Assembly (NCBI GenBank): GCA_034231615.1
Contig: CM067309.1
Coordinates: forward strand, 23,679,965-23,743,964
Direction: 5' to 3'
Origin: Meghimatium bilineatum
Lineage: Eukaryota; Mollusca; Gastropoda; Stylommatophora; Philomycidae
Length of the DNA stretch: 64,000 nucleotides
The position numbers and the translations under genes are program-made. Shown here in pieces: positions 56,401 through 63,545 of this stretch; position 1 is the stretch's first letter; the number at the start of each line of letters is the position of its first letter. Under the pieces are notes generated by a model. That model was given only the letters and a program-made list of their open reading frames with translations, was not told the origin of the DNA and searched no databases.

Positions 56401-59400
56401 AGCATTTCTGGACTTCAACTACTGGCAGTATGGTATACGAGCCTTGCAGGTATGTAACAGCATATATATGTAACTATTATGTTCTGTTTAATTTATTAAT
56501 CTATAAATGAAGACATTAAGAAATATGTAAAATTGTTACATGTGAAATGAAGAGTCTGAGAAAAACTGCAATGGTTACTAAATTAGTAAAGCAAAAAATG
56601 AAGAAATTATGAAAAGAGTAGGTATAATATGTATTGAGCATATCCAACAACAGCAAGGAAAATGGTTTAGTAATCTTATGAAAATGAACCCAAACCAAAT
56701 ACCAATAAGAGCACATAACAAAAGAATATTCAAATTATAGTGCTAAAGATAGACCAGGAAAACAGTGAAAAGGAAATATCAAAAGAATCTTGAAAAAATA
56801 GGGACTCGATGCAACCATGGTGACACATCTGGCCTTGGAACGACAACTGAGATTTCCACCCCTACGGTAAGTGTGGATATGATTCACCTGGGGAAAGACA
56901 ATGGACAATTGCCATTTACTTGTGTTGTTTCTCTTGTACCTTCTATTCTGTCTAGATATTGCCAGATCTTGAAAAGGGAATAAGGAATAGCAGCATTATC
57001 ATTTGTCATAAATGTTGTAAGAAATTATTAAGGAAGGTATAGCACGAGACTCTTGTCCATCTTGTAAATTCAGTGACCCTAAAATAACACTTAGAAGCAT
57101 CTTGTGTTGACTGAAAAGGTGCAGATATTGCAGCCAAGCTTAAACTAAAACACAATACATTTGTTCTCTGGACTACATCCGGTTAACTCGCAGGAGTTAG
57201 AACAGATCAAGAAGAGAGAGGTGACAAGAATTGATCAAAACCATGCTCCACTTCAAGTGATGATATTTCAGGACAGACTGGATCACTGTAAACTGGCTAA
57301 ATGGGTATAAATCAAAAGCTATAAAGGATTGACTTCATTGTACTCAGATTACCCAATATGTACTACCTCCCTGTCATTGAAGTGGTGCCGGCATGCCGCC
57401 TGCCAGTCATAACACTCCATGCATTGCTTCAAGCAATAATCCTCAAGGATCTCCATAAAAAATCCACTTTCTAAACAAGGCATCAAGTAAAGTAAAGTAA
57501 CCCATAGCATTTATTAATGCCGTAGGGGTGTGAGATGTTAGCGATCTCACATTTCACAGGCTCTGCAAATGAGGGCGGTAGCCATCTCCTCTCCCTCGCA
57601 GTCTTTACTTCCCGGATTAATCCGGTACCCATTTAAGGATGGGTCGACCTGGGAGCCGTTGCAATCTGAAAACATTTCCGCCTCGGCTGGGGAATGAACC
57701 CAGGACCACTCATATGCGAAGCCAGTGCGCTAACCACTGCGCTAACGCAGCTCCCATATGAACAGCGTAACCATTATGCCAGGGAGACCCTCAGGGTAAT
57801 AATAATAAATGTGCAAAACCACACCATGTCCTAGAAAAGAAACAAGTGCCGTGCTAAAAATCACACAAGATCTTTCTGCCAACACCAACATTTTCATATT
57901 GACACAGTCAATGGGAGATAGTGTGTAGACAAAGGAGAAAGTAATTGCAATTAGTTCAGGGGCTGCACATCTAAGTAGATGATGATGATGATGAACATAT
58001 CATGTATTGTGTTGCATGAAGGGAAAAGATCAGGTATGGTATAAAGATAAAGGAGAAAGTGGTAGCAGTTGTTTTTCAAGGTCTGCATGTCTAAGAAGAT
58101 ATACAACAGCACCTGATAGTACAAGCAGGCATGGGATAGTACAAGCAGGCATGGGATCTCTTGTACATTGTGAAGACTCTTTGTAGCTCAGATTGGTTCT
58201 GTGAGCCACATCCATCATCGCTGTAGATTATTTTGCTACAATAGTACAACAATAACACTATCATCTGGAAAGTTGCCTACTAAAGTTTCTGTGGCTGGAC
58301 TGTGCAGAGCATGTTTCAGATGGTTATAGAATCAGGTTGTAACCCTGCTGCAGGCATCTGTGCATCCAGACCATTCATAAAGTAATGGCAGCATACTGTA
58401 TGTATACAGCCAAATATTGCTGGGTTGATCATTACATCCTTAATAGGATATCTTCTTCTTCAGCATTCTTTCTCAAACTCCCGTTGGATCTTTCTTGTTG
58501 CAGGGCAATGGTCCTACACATATTTCCAGCAAGATGTGGTCCAGAGAATGGAAATGCAGCGTGTCACTGTTTTATTTGCATAATTGACCCAACACATCCA
58601 TCTTCTGCAGTTAATAGGACATAATACCAACTTTTAAACAACTTTTCATCTCCATATTACCAACTTTTCATATTACCAACTTTTCATATTACCAACTTTT
58701 CATATTACCAACTTTTCATCTCCATATTACCAACTTTTCATCTCCATATTACCAACTTTTCATCTCCATATTACCAACTTTTCATCTCCATATTACCAAC
58801 TTTTCATATTACCAACTTTTCATATTACCAACTTTTCATCTCCATATTACCAACTTTTCATCTCCATATTACCAACTTTTCATCTCCATATTACCAACTT
58901 TTCATCTCCATATTACCAACTTTTCATATTACCAACTTTTCATCTCCATATTACCAACTTTTCATCTCCATATTACCAACTTTTCATCTCCATATTACCA
59001 ACTTTTCATATTACCAACTTTTCATATTACCAACTTTTCATCTCCATATTACCAACTTTTCATATTACCAACTTTTCATCTCCATATTACCAACTTTTCA
59101 TCTCCATATTACCAACTTTTCATCTCCATATTACCAACTTTTCATATTACCAACTTTTCATATTACCAACTTTTCATCTCCATATTACCAACTTTTCATA
59201 TTACCAACTTTTCATCTCCATATTACCAACTTTTCATATTACCAACTTTTCATATTACCAACTATTCATCTCCATATTACCAACTTTTCATCTCCATATT
59301 ACCAACTTTTCATCTCCATATTACCAACTTTTCATATTACCAACTTTTCATATTACCAACTTTTCATCTCCATATTACCAACTTTTCATCTCCATATTAC

Positions 59401-62207
59401 CAACTTTTCATCTCCATATTACCAACTTTTCATCTCCATATTACCAACTTTTCATCTCCATATTACCAACTTTTCATCTCCATATTACCAACTTTTCATC
59501 TCCATATTACCAACTTTTCATCTCCATATTACCAACTTTTCATCTCCATATTACCAACTTTTCATATTACCAACTTTTCATATTACCAACTTTTCATCTC
59601 CATATTACCAACTTTTCATCTCCATATTACCAACTTTTCATCTCCATATTACCAACTTTTCATATTACCAACTTTTCATCTCCATATTACCAACTTTTCA
59701 TATTACCAACTTTTCATCTCCATATTACCAACTTTTCATCTCCATATTACCAACTTTTCATATTACCAACTTTTCATATTACCAACTTTTCATCTCCATA
59801 TTACCAACTTTTCATATTACCAACTTTTCATCTCCATATTACCAACTTTTCATATTACCACCTTTTCATATTACCAACTATTCATCTCCATATTACCAAC
59901 TTTTCATCTCCATATTACCAACTTTTCATCTCCATATTACCAACTTTTCATATTACCAACTTTTCATATTACCAACTTTTCATCTCCATATTACCAACTT
60001 TTCATCTCCATATTACCAACTTTTCATCTCCATATTACCAACTTTTCATCTCCATATTACCAACTTTTCATCTCCATATTACCAACTTTTCATCTCCATA
60101 TTACCAACTTTTCATCTCCATATTACCAACTTTTCATCTCCATATTACCAACTTTTCATCTCCATATTACCAACTTTTCATCTCCATATTACCAACTTTT
60201 CATCTCCATATTACCAACTTTTCATATTACCAACTTTTCATCTCCATATTACCAACTTTTCATCTCCATATTACCAACTTTTCATCTCCATATTACCAAC
60301 TTTTCATATTACCAACTTTTCATCTCCATATTACCAACTTTTCATCTCCATATTACCAACTTTTCATCTCCAGATCTACTATGACACTCAAGAAAAAATG
60401 GATAACATTCATTTCCCTCGTGTGGCCTTGTGTCACTTCCAGGTCAGAGGTAATGGTTCTTGGATCCAGTGTCTGCTGACCATCAATATGTTGCTGGAGA
60501 AAATGTTTGTTGTGGAGTGGTTCTGGATGTTGTTATTGCTTCTCATAACCATCTACAGTTTTATAGGTCAGTCTGCTGTTATTTATCTATTTTGTTGCCT
60601 TCCATATTAATGTATGGTTCAGGAACATGGACAATCAACGCACAACTAGAAGACAGAAGTGATGCCTTTTGAGATGTGGATATATAGAATTGGGAGAACT
60701 TCATGGAAAGATACAGAAAGAACAAAGTAGTTCTGACAGCATTGCATATGAAACAAAGACTGTTAAAAGAAATAAAGTATTTGTCACATATTAAAAGACA
60801 TGGCACCTTGTTGAAGACTTTACATGAAGGCAGAGACGAGCAAGTGGTAGGCAGAAATATAAATGGGAGAGAAACATCACGAGATGGACAGATTATAGTC
60901 TAGCAGAGTGAATCACCAAAGGAAGAGACAGGATGTTGGAGGTATGCTGCAGCAGACTGTCTCCAGTATGCAGACCTGCGCAGGAAGGCATGTTCCACAC
61001 CAATCAGATTAAAAAAGAATCTATATGGCAAAGTTGAAACTCTGAAACAGACAGCAGACCATATCATAGAGTCTGGAATCCTGAGCCGACTGAATGATGA
61101 TGATCACAGAAGAAGAGTTGTAAAGGTAAAGATAAAATGAGCCATGTGTACAGTACAAGCAGAGTCACCACATGTTTAATTATTTCCCTTGTTTGTGTTT
61201 GTAAATTTCATGTTCATCATTTAATAATCGAAATATTTATTTGGGGTTAGGGTTAGTTATATAAAACACAACTGCCCTAACTCAAACCATAAAATAAAAA
61301 TGAATATTTAATTTTGTGGTGCAGTGTTCTTCCTTTAACTGGTTTAGTGTATTTCAGAATATGCTCAGTGGTCTGTCCTGCCTGCCCACATGGACACAGA
61401 GGTGATGGAACAAGTCTTAGTCTATTTAAGTGACTGTTGTGTCCAGTCTATTTAAGTGGCTGTTTAGTCTGTTGTGTCCAGTCTATTTAAGTGGCTGTTT
61501 AGTCTGTTGTGTCCAGTCTATTTAAGTGGCTGTTTAGTCTGTTGTGTCCAGTCTATTTAAGTGGCTGTTTAGTCTGTTGTGTCCAGTCTATTTAAGTGGC
61601 TGTTTAGTCTGTTGTGTCCAGTCTATTTAAGTGGCTGTTTAGTCTGTTGTGTCCAGTCTATTTAAGTGGCTGTTTAGTCTGTTGTGTCCAGTCTATTTAA
61701 GTGGCTGTTGAGTCTGTTGTGTCCAGTCTATTTAAGTGGCTGTTTAGTCTGTTGTGTCCAGTCTATTTAAGTGGCTGTTGAGTCTGTTGTGTCCAGTCTA
61801 TTTAAGTGGCTGTTGAGTCTGTTGTGTCCAGTCTGTTTAAGTGGCTGTTTAGTGTTGTGTCCTGTTCTGAGATGAAAGTTAAAGAACCTGCTCAGCTCTG
61901 TCGAATTCGTGATAGTTGTCATTTAGGTGGTCGACTTTCCTGATAGCTTTGATGAAAGTCCTCTTTTCATGGTAGGTGATCTTTTGGACTGTATGTTCCT
62001 GTTGCTCCATTCTTTGCCAGCCTATCTGCCGCTTTATTTTCATAATTTCCGGTATTTAAATGAGTTGTGAATCTTCTTTGAATTGATGATATTACAATGT
62101 GATTTTTGTTTTCAGCTTGGCTGACCAGAATTCTCAGAACTGATCAATCAGTCAGGTTTATTACCAAATATCTTTCAGTTCTAAATGAAGATGGCAGCTT
62201 ACCACAG
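44445..62207 (+). CDS. Innexin/pannexin-family gap-junction channel gene (partial, multi-exon)
   Basis: Encodes a four-transmembrane channel subunit that oligomerises in the plasma membrane as a hemichannel or gap junction. Coding exons are 44463-44726 or 44817-45080 (alternative), then 51888-52004, 54111-54335, 56282-56449, 60374-60566 and 62116-62207. All junctions are phase 0 except exon 5/6 (phase 1), and all joins keep the frame. Either isoform gives 353 codons so far. Family order is clear: DDD(S/T)VDQLHH N-terminus, TM1 at about residues 29-46, loop-1 cysteines 54 and 72, YRW motif before TM2, LPNLIWK, TM3 in exon 4, FPRVALC...QC loop 2 with cysteines 278 and 291, and TM4 ending exon 5. 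The C-terminal tail after KYLSVLNEDGSLPQ is missing. Introns total about 17 kb and are rich in tandem arrays and SINEs. Confidence 0.95.
44463..44726 (+). CDS. Innexin alternative first coding exon 1a
   Basis: 88 codons, MERLLTGLPNLRIREKIRDD through TM1 (VTVYMFAIFSLMIGV) into loop 1 (DCWITNNTF ... SFCWAHK). Cysteines are at 54 and 72, with a possible N-glycosylation site at Asn58 (NNT). It begins behind a good acceptor (CTATTTTCAG, AG at 44443-44444) with an 18-base leader containing an in-frame TAG, so the ATG at 44463 is the start. The donor is AAG|GTACTG at 44727, phase 0. By eye it shares 47 of 88 residues with exon 1b, with no gaps. Confidence 0.93.
44817..45080 (+). CDS. Innexin alternative first coding exon 1b
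   Basis: 88 codons, MDMIVKGIGDLKLRENIRDD, TM1 (ITVYVLAAFALFVGF), loop 1 (DCYFTNFTM ... AYCWTHK). Cysteines 54 and 72 and a sequon at Asn58 (NFT) lie at the same positions as in exon 1a. The acceptor TTCCTACAG ends at 44796. The 20-base leader GAAGTAAACAGTAGGTCACC gives a strong ATG context but has TAG in frame with it. The donor is GAG|GTACAT at 45081, phase 0. Splicing 1a directly to this acceptor would read into TGA within ten codons, so 1a and 1b must be used one at a time. Confidence 0.93.
45090..45535. other. Intron sequence, nothing recognised
   Basis: AT-rich intron DNA 3' of exon 1b. Confidence 0.5.
45540..45960 (+). mobile_element. Decayed LINE fragment in the innexin intron
   Basis: The + frames give VLLYACETWSMIKETLKKTA, then FRRIEGLK-like and TKRTQVEIELMK stretches. 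This is the post-RT L-L-Y-G-C-E-T-W block of LINEs, with many stops. Confidence 0.65.
45965..46228 (+). mobile_element. SINE-A copy (innexin intron)
   Basis: GAGCAAAGAATAGAGATACT ... AGGGTCTAAGTGAATCAGGC ... GGGCAGGAGTTTTAGAATGA then AGAAGAAGAA. Its tail abuts a reversed SINE-B. Confidence 0.8.
46229..46385 (-). mobile_element. SINE-B copy (innexin intron)
   Basis: Reverse orientation: GGTCCTACATGATTTCCAGC and TTTTTATTTGCACCAATCGC. The 3' part has diverged. Confidence 0.65.
46390..47585. other. Innexin intron, nothing recognised
   Basis: No supported exon or repeat. An 81-codon + frame at 47179-47424 has a cysteine-rich end (KISKCEGCCSN) but no phase-compatible splice sites that I can support. 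Confidence 0.4.
47590..48618. repeat. 46-bp minisatellite with two alternating unit types, ~22 copies (innexin intron)
   Basis: A constant part (GTCTGCCTCTTGTTCTCTTT then GATATC(C/T)TGT) is joined to either ATCCATCACAGTCTT (type A) or GTCAATTGTTGTCTT (type B). A and B are intermixed. 46 is one more than a multiple of three, so any peptide read across it rotates through all three frames. Confidence 0.95.
48815..49088 (+). mobile_element. SINE-A copy (innexin intron)
   Basis: AAGAATAACACACTTTACCT ... CCATTCCATATAGGGTAAAA ... ACATCCTGATAATCTGCAGT then AGAAGAAGAAG. Confidence 0.8.
49090..50055. other. AT-rich innexin intron, minor ~36-bp repeats at 49568-49675
   Basis: TCTGTAATTCAACTTTAATA-like units occur about three times. 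Nothing else seen. Confidence 0.5.
50060..50345. repeat. 34-bp minisatellite, ~8 copies (innexin intron)
   Basis: CATAAACAAATGTTATTTTA plus ACTATCACTGATAA units, regular at first and decaying 3'. Confidence 0.9.
50375..50525 (-). mobile_element. LINE fragment (family L8)
   Basis: The minus strand reads THHWARDIQECTHTSLEEAG then QLARDSRNLRRFDSKGRLNS. It is homologous to the minus strand at 63341-63490. Confidence 0.7.
50540..50865 (+). mobile_element. LINE relic, family L1
   Basis: Pieces such as GACAAGAAAACTAATGTAGA and GTTATGGGGAAGCATGGTCT parallel ARKTNVEVL and ELWRAMTAYASRHGT of the 30032 copy. It ends GGCACTTGATTGATTGAA. Confidence 0.7.
50870..51355. other. AT-rich innexin intron, nothing recognised
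   Basis: No exon, array or element recognised. Confidence 0.5.
51360..51478 (-). mobile_element. hAT terminus (5'-truncated non-autonomous relic)
   Basis: Read from 51478 backwards: CAGGGGTCGGCAACCTACGG, then CTGAGACATGGTGCTA. These are typical hAT terminal sequence. It abuts a SINE-A copy that lacks its 5' half. The second terminus was not found. Confidence 0.65.
51479..51645 (+). mobile_element. SINE-A copy, 5' truncated (innexin intron)
   Basis: Starts within CCATAGAGAGTCAAAGTGAT and continues to ATCCTGCTAATCTGCGGAAG then AGATGAAGAA. Confidence 0.78.
51711..51855. repeat. 59-bp tandem repeat, ~2.4 copies, just 5' of innexin exon 2
   Basis: ACCTTGAGTGATGTTACTGT begins at 51711 and 51770 and again, altered, at about 51829. 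It ends about 30 bp before the exon 2 acceptor. Confidence 0.9.
51888..52004 (+). CDS. Innexin exon 2 (loop 1 end and start of TM2)
   Basis: 39 codons, VPYELSPVHGGPANSTLLEK then EDLGEINFYRWITVIFICQ. Acceptor TGTCTTCAG and donor CAG|GTATGT, both phase 0. FYRW corresponds to the innexin signature YYQW; here Gln is replaced by Arg and the usual following V/I-P is I-T, so this is a divergent member. A sequon NST lies at Asn102 in loop 1. Confidence 0.93.
52105..52425 (+). mobile_element. LINE fragment, family L1 (innexin intron)
   Basis: Reads LEMWFYIKMLRIPWTARKTN, IEVLHESNVKWTLINNIRKR and GGLENIVTARKIEGDRDKGR, then a stop. It ends TGGCACCTGATGATGATGAT. Confidence 0.88.
52490..52605 (+). mobile_element. 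Solo arm of the 22880-type fold-back element
   Basis: TTTACAATGAACGCACATAC ... GGTATGGGTATGGAAAA ... TTTCAACCCTAAGGTCTTTT matches the left arm at 22885-22980. Confidence 0.75.
52818..54095. repeat. 39/40-bp minisatellite, ~32 copies, ending at the exon 3 acceptor (innexin intron)
   Basis: The unit is CACATATTAACAAATTGTAC then CACATGTTAAACAATCATAT (40 bp) or with TTAACAATC (39 bp). Units are nearly identical. The last partial unit (CACATATTAACAAATT) runs directly into TTATCACGTTTCAG, the exon 3 acceptor. Confidence 0.96.
54111..54335 (+). CDS. Innexin exon 3 (TM2 end and cytoplasmic loop)
   Basis: 75 codons: AFMFKLPNLIWKECNEYSGT, QIEKMVTMIGDSCFDSSEKK and FGSVAEFLEIWLKINRKPFW, ending GRQTKK|GTGAGA. 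LPNLIWK matches the conserved LP-x-x-(L/I)WK that follows TM2 in innexins. The basic end is typical of the intracellular loop. Phase 0 at both ends. Confidence 0.93.
54460..54592 (+). mobile_element. SINE-B copy (innexin intron)
   Basis: CACTGGTGCAAATAAAATGG ... GTGGGAGTGTGAGAATGAAC then GCTGAAGAAGAATC. Confidence 0.78.
54600..56135. other. Innexin intron, nothing recognised
   Basis: AT-rich. An open + frame at 54668-54925 has no domain and no supported splice sites. Confidence 0.45.
56140..56220 (-). mobile_element. SINE-B fragment (innexin intron)
   Basis: TAGATTTCCAGCAGGAGGTA and GTCCAGGGAATAGAAATG match the reverse of the SINE-B middle. Confidence 0.65.
56282..56449 (+). CDS. Innexin exon 4 (TM3)
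   Basis: 56 codons: ILQHWMLCMGANTGNYLSTM, YVVVKALFLLNLILQFVILT and AFLDFNYWQYGIRALQ|GTATGT. The Y-L-x-x-x-Y-x-x-x-K-x-L-(F/Y)-x-x-N block and the following hydrophobic span are the innexin TM3 signature, and YWxYG is the start of loop 2. Acceptor GTTCTTCACAG, phase 0 at both ends. Confidence 0.94.
56510..56835 (+). mobile_element. Decayed LINE-like fragment (innexin intron)
   Basis: The + frames give a QQQQGKWFSNLMKMNPNQIP-like stretch and KRKYQKNLEKIGT, resembling the post-RT basic block. Weak. Confidence 0.45.
56965..57220 (+). mobile_element. SINE-A copy (innexin intron)
   Basis: GGGAATAAGGAATAGCAGCA ... GTGCAGATATTGCAGCCAAG ... ACTACATCCGGTTAACTCGC then AAGAAGAGAG. Diverged. Confidence 0.7.
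57370..57795 (-). mobile_element. SINE-D copy 2, split by SINE-C
   Basis: The left part 57395-57482 (GCTTCAAGCAATAATCCTCA and GGATCTCCATAAAAAATCCA) and right part 57757-57795 (CGTAACCATTATGCCAGGGA) match the SINE-D copy at 18815-19075. The intervening 274 bp is SINE-C. About 40 bp of SINE-D around the B box is missing at the junction. Confidence 0.65.
57483..57756 (-). mobile_element. SINE-C copy 3 (nested in SINE-D, innexin intron)
   Basis: Head at 57756 (TGGGAGCTGCGTTAGCGCAG), B-box region TCCTGGGTTCATTCCCCAGC, a body with GAGGGCGGTAGCCATCTCCT on the + strand, and a GTAAAGTAAAGTAA tail at 57487-57500. Near full length. Confidence 0.9.
57850..58110 (+). mobile_element. LINE 3' tail, duplicated (innexin intron)
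   Basis: ACAAAGGAGAAAGTAATTGC ... GGCTGCACATCTAAGTAGAT is repeated about 113 bp later as ATAAAGGAGAAAGTGGTAGC ... GTCTGCATGTCTAAGAAGAT. The first ends in (GAT)n at 57977-57992, a LINE-type tail. Confidence 0.55.
58450..58618 (-). mobile_element. SINE-B copy (innexin intron)
   Basis: TTCTTCTTCAGCATTCTTTC, TCAAACTCCCGTTGGATC and TTTATTTGCATAATTGACCC in reverse orientation; nearly full length. Confidence 0.82.
58628..60370. repeat. 22/16-bp minisatellite, ~85 units, ending at the exon 5 acceptor (innexin intron)
   Basis: Long units (CCATATTACCAACTTTTCAT plus CT) and short units (ATATTACCAACTTTTC) are interspersed irregularly over 1.74 kb with almost no substitutions. The final unit reads ACTTTTCATCTCCAG, where AG (60372-60373) is the splice acceptor of exon 5; ordinary units have CCAT at this place. 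Confidence 0.96.
60374..60566 (+). CDS. Innexin exon 5 (loop 2 and TM4)
   Basis: 64 codons plus one base: IYYDTQEKMDNIHFPRVALC, HFQVRGNGSWIQCLLTINML, LEKMFVVEWFWMLLLLLITI and YSFI. FPRVxLCxFxVR ... QCxLxINxxxEKxFxxxWFW is the most conserved innexin stretch, with both loop-2 cysteines (278 and 291). A sequon NGS lies between them at Asn285. The donor is ATAG|GTCAGT, phase 1. Confidence 0.95.
60600..61135 (+). mobile_element. LINE fragment, family L2 (innexin intron)
   Basis: Reads LMYGSGTWTINAQLEDRSDA, then RLLKEIKYLSHIKRHGTLLK and EETGCWRYAAADCLQYADLR, plus a tail containing GATGATGATC near 61095. Several frame breaks. Confidence 0.82.
61300..62060 (-). mobile_element. LINE RNase H fragment with an internal 35-bp expansion (innexin intron)
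   Basis: The minus strand from 62060 reads FKYRKL then AGKEWSNRNIQSKRSP-like and TTNSTELSRFF-like frames (the G-N-x-x-A-D-x-L-A-K-x-G region of RNase H). After the array it reads CPCGQAGQTTEHI-like near 61380, the terminal Cys/His block of such LINEs. Decayed. Confidence 0.7.
61425..61862. repeat. 35-bp minisatellite, ~12 copies, inside a LINE fragment (innexin intron)
   Basis: GTTGTGTCCAGTCTATTTAA plus GTGGCTGTTTAGTCT repeated with rare T/G changes. It ends about 250 bp before exon 6. Confidence 0.95.
62116..62207 (+). CDS. Innexin exon 6 (start of the cytoplasmic tail)
   Basis: The first two bases complete the Ala codon begun by exon 5, then WLTRILRTDQSVRFITKYLS and VLNEDGSLPQ to CAG|GTGAGA. 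Acceptor TTTTTGTTTTCAG. W-L-x-R-(I/L)-L followed by R-x-x-Y/F-I-x-K-Y-L is the usual sequence after innexin TM4. It ends in phase 0, so at least one further exon with the rest of the tail must follow. None is recognisable before 64000. Confidence 0.9.
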
Positions 62208-62209
62208 GT

Positions 62210-62803
62210 GAGATATTAACTAGTTGCTGTATAAGATGCAGTTTTATTTCTGTTTGTTGTATGAGTATTTTAAAACTTCATTGCTATCAGGTTAGACAAT
62301 CATAAGGCTGGGAGGATAAAGTCATGTGATCATGTCTCTAATCATCATTACTCCCTACCCCTTCCAAGTAGAATTTACCTAAAAAGAAAAAGGTCTTTCA
62401 CTCATTTTCATTGTACATTTCTCTTTTTCATAAGATTTCTTATTACCTTTTTTGCAGAAAATTGTTTGGTTACCTTTATCTCTTGCCTAAGTTCTGAGTA
62501 CTAAATGTCATGTTCTTATTTCCTTGGGTGTTAAATATTTATCCCCTCCCCCAGCGTTGTACAAGTACTGGGCTCTCGGAATGTTGCACTATAAAGGAAA
62601 ATGTAATTGTGCAGATAATTGTGCTGTGCGGTCTTCCACAAAAGGAAAACCTCATTATATTGACATATCATTTACTGAGAGTTGACAGTTGTGTAATTGT
62701 TGGTCTGATAGTGAGACCCTGTTTGTGCAAGCTAGTGATAAAAGCGAACACACTTACACAACCCCTGTTCTTCCTCAGTCAGAACCTCAGAAAGCAAGAT
62801 TTT
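62210..62803. other. Innexin intron, nothing recognised
   Basis: No phase-compatible exon seen. The open stretch at 62510-62851 begins at a non-innexin frame and overlaps a SINE. Confidence 0.45.
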
Positions 62804-62814
62804 AGATTCCTAAT

Positions 62815-62958
62815 ATCCGCCGAAGACGGATGTCTCGGACCGTTGGTGTAAATAAAACGGCGACACAATGCATTTCCATTCTCTGGACTACATCCTGCTG
62901 GAAATCTAGTAGGACAGAGATCCAGCAGGAGTTTGAGAATGAATGCTGAAGAAGAAGA
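62815..62958 (+). mobile_element. Full-length SINE-B with 11-bp target duplication
   Basis: 144 bp from ATCCGCCGAAGACGGATGTC to (GAA)n, flanked by AGATTCCTAAT at 62804-62814 and 62959-62969. Its 3' end (GCAGGAGTTTGAGAATGAAT) is the same as that of SINE-A. No clear Pol III boxes visible. Confidence 0.92.
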
Positions 62959-62974
62959 AAGATTCCTAATTCTG

Positions 62975-63335
62975 TGCATTAATGTGAATAAAGTTGAAAC
63001 ATTCAGACCAGTCAGTATGACAAGCTTGTAGATGGGGTAGGGGAGGTGTTTAAATACCTCCCCTATAAACATTTGCCATATGAGGTGTGATGAAAAACAA
63101 TTCTATGCAAGATGTGACAATTCACTTGGAGAGCCTAGAGTCAAGCAAACATGTTAGCCTTGCATTATTGGAGAACTCCCTTTGGATGGCAGGGAATGAA
63201 CAGCTATCCCATTCATTCCAGTGACCATGGCCCAGAGCTTGGTTGCTGTAGATATATCTGACAGAAAAGGAAAGCTACCTGCTTGAAGCTAGAGAGATCA
63301 CATTATCATCATGATATAAATGATGATGTATATAT
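62975..63335. other. Intron or flank, nothing recognised
   Basis: A short TATATATATC run near 63328. No exon supported. Confidence 0.4.
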
Positions 63336-63340
63336 ATCTC

Positions 63341-63545
63341 TCATGTGATATATTCTGTCCAGATCGTGGTCTTCCTTATGGATTCTCTGAAGACGCTGCA
63401 ATTTTTGCGAGTTGACCTGCCACAACAGCTAGGGACATGTTTAAGCAATCTGATGTATCACTGCACCATTGTCGTATTGGTCACCATCTTCCCCTGTTGC
63501 CATTTACTCTGCTTTCAGCTATTAACCTTTAGGACCCTGGATTAA
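63341..63545 (-). mobile_element. LINE fragment (family L8)
   Basis: CATGTGATATATTCTGTCCA parallels CATGTGATGTATTCTTTCCA at 50370, and similarity continues through GTGGTCTTCCTTATGGATTC. The minus strand is the sense strand. The + frame here looks superficially like a last innexin exon but is not. Confidence 0.65.

Noticed and set aside
63361..63545. A possible last innexin exon (hydrophobic frame with stop, preceded by TCTGTCCAG)
   Set aside because: The sequence aligns with the LINE fragment at 50375-50525 including the CCAG, and the peptide lacks the conserved innexin tail, so it is a LINE relic.
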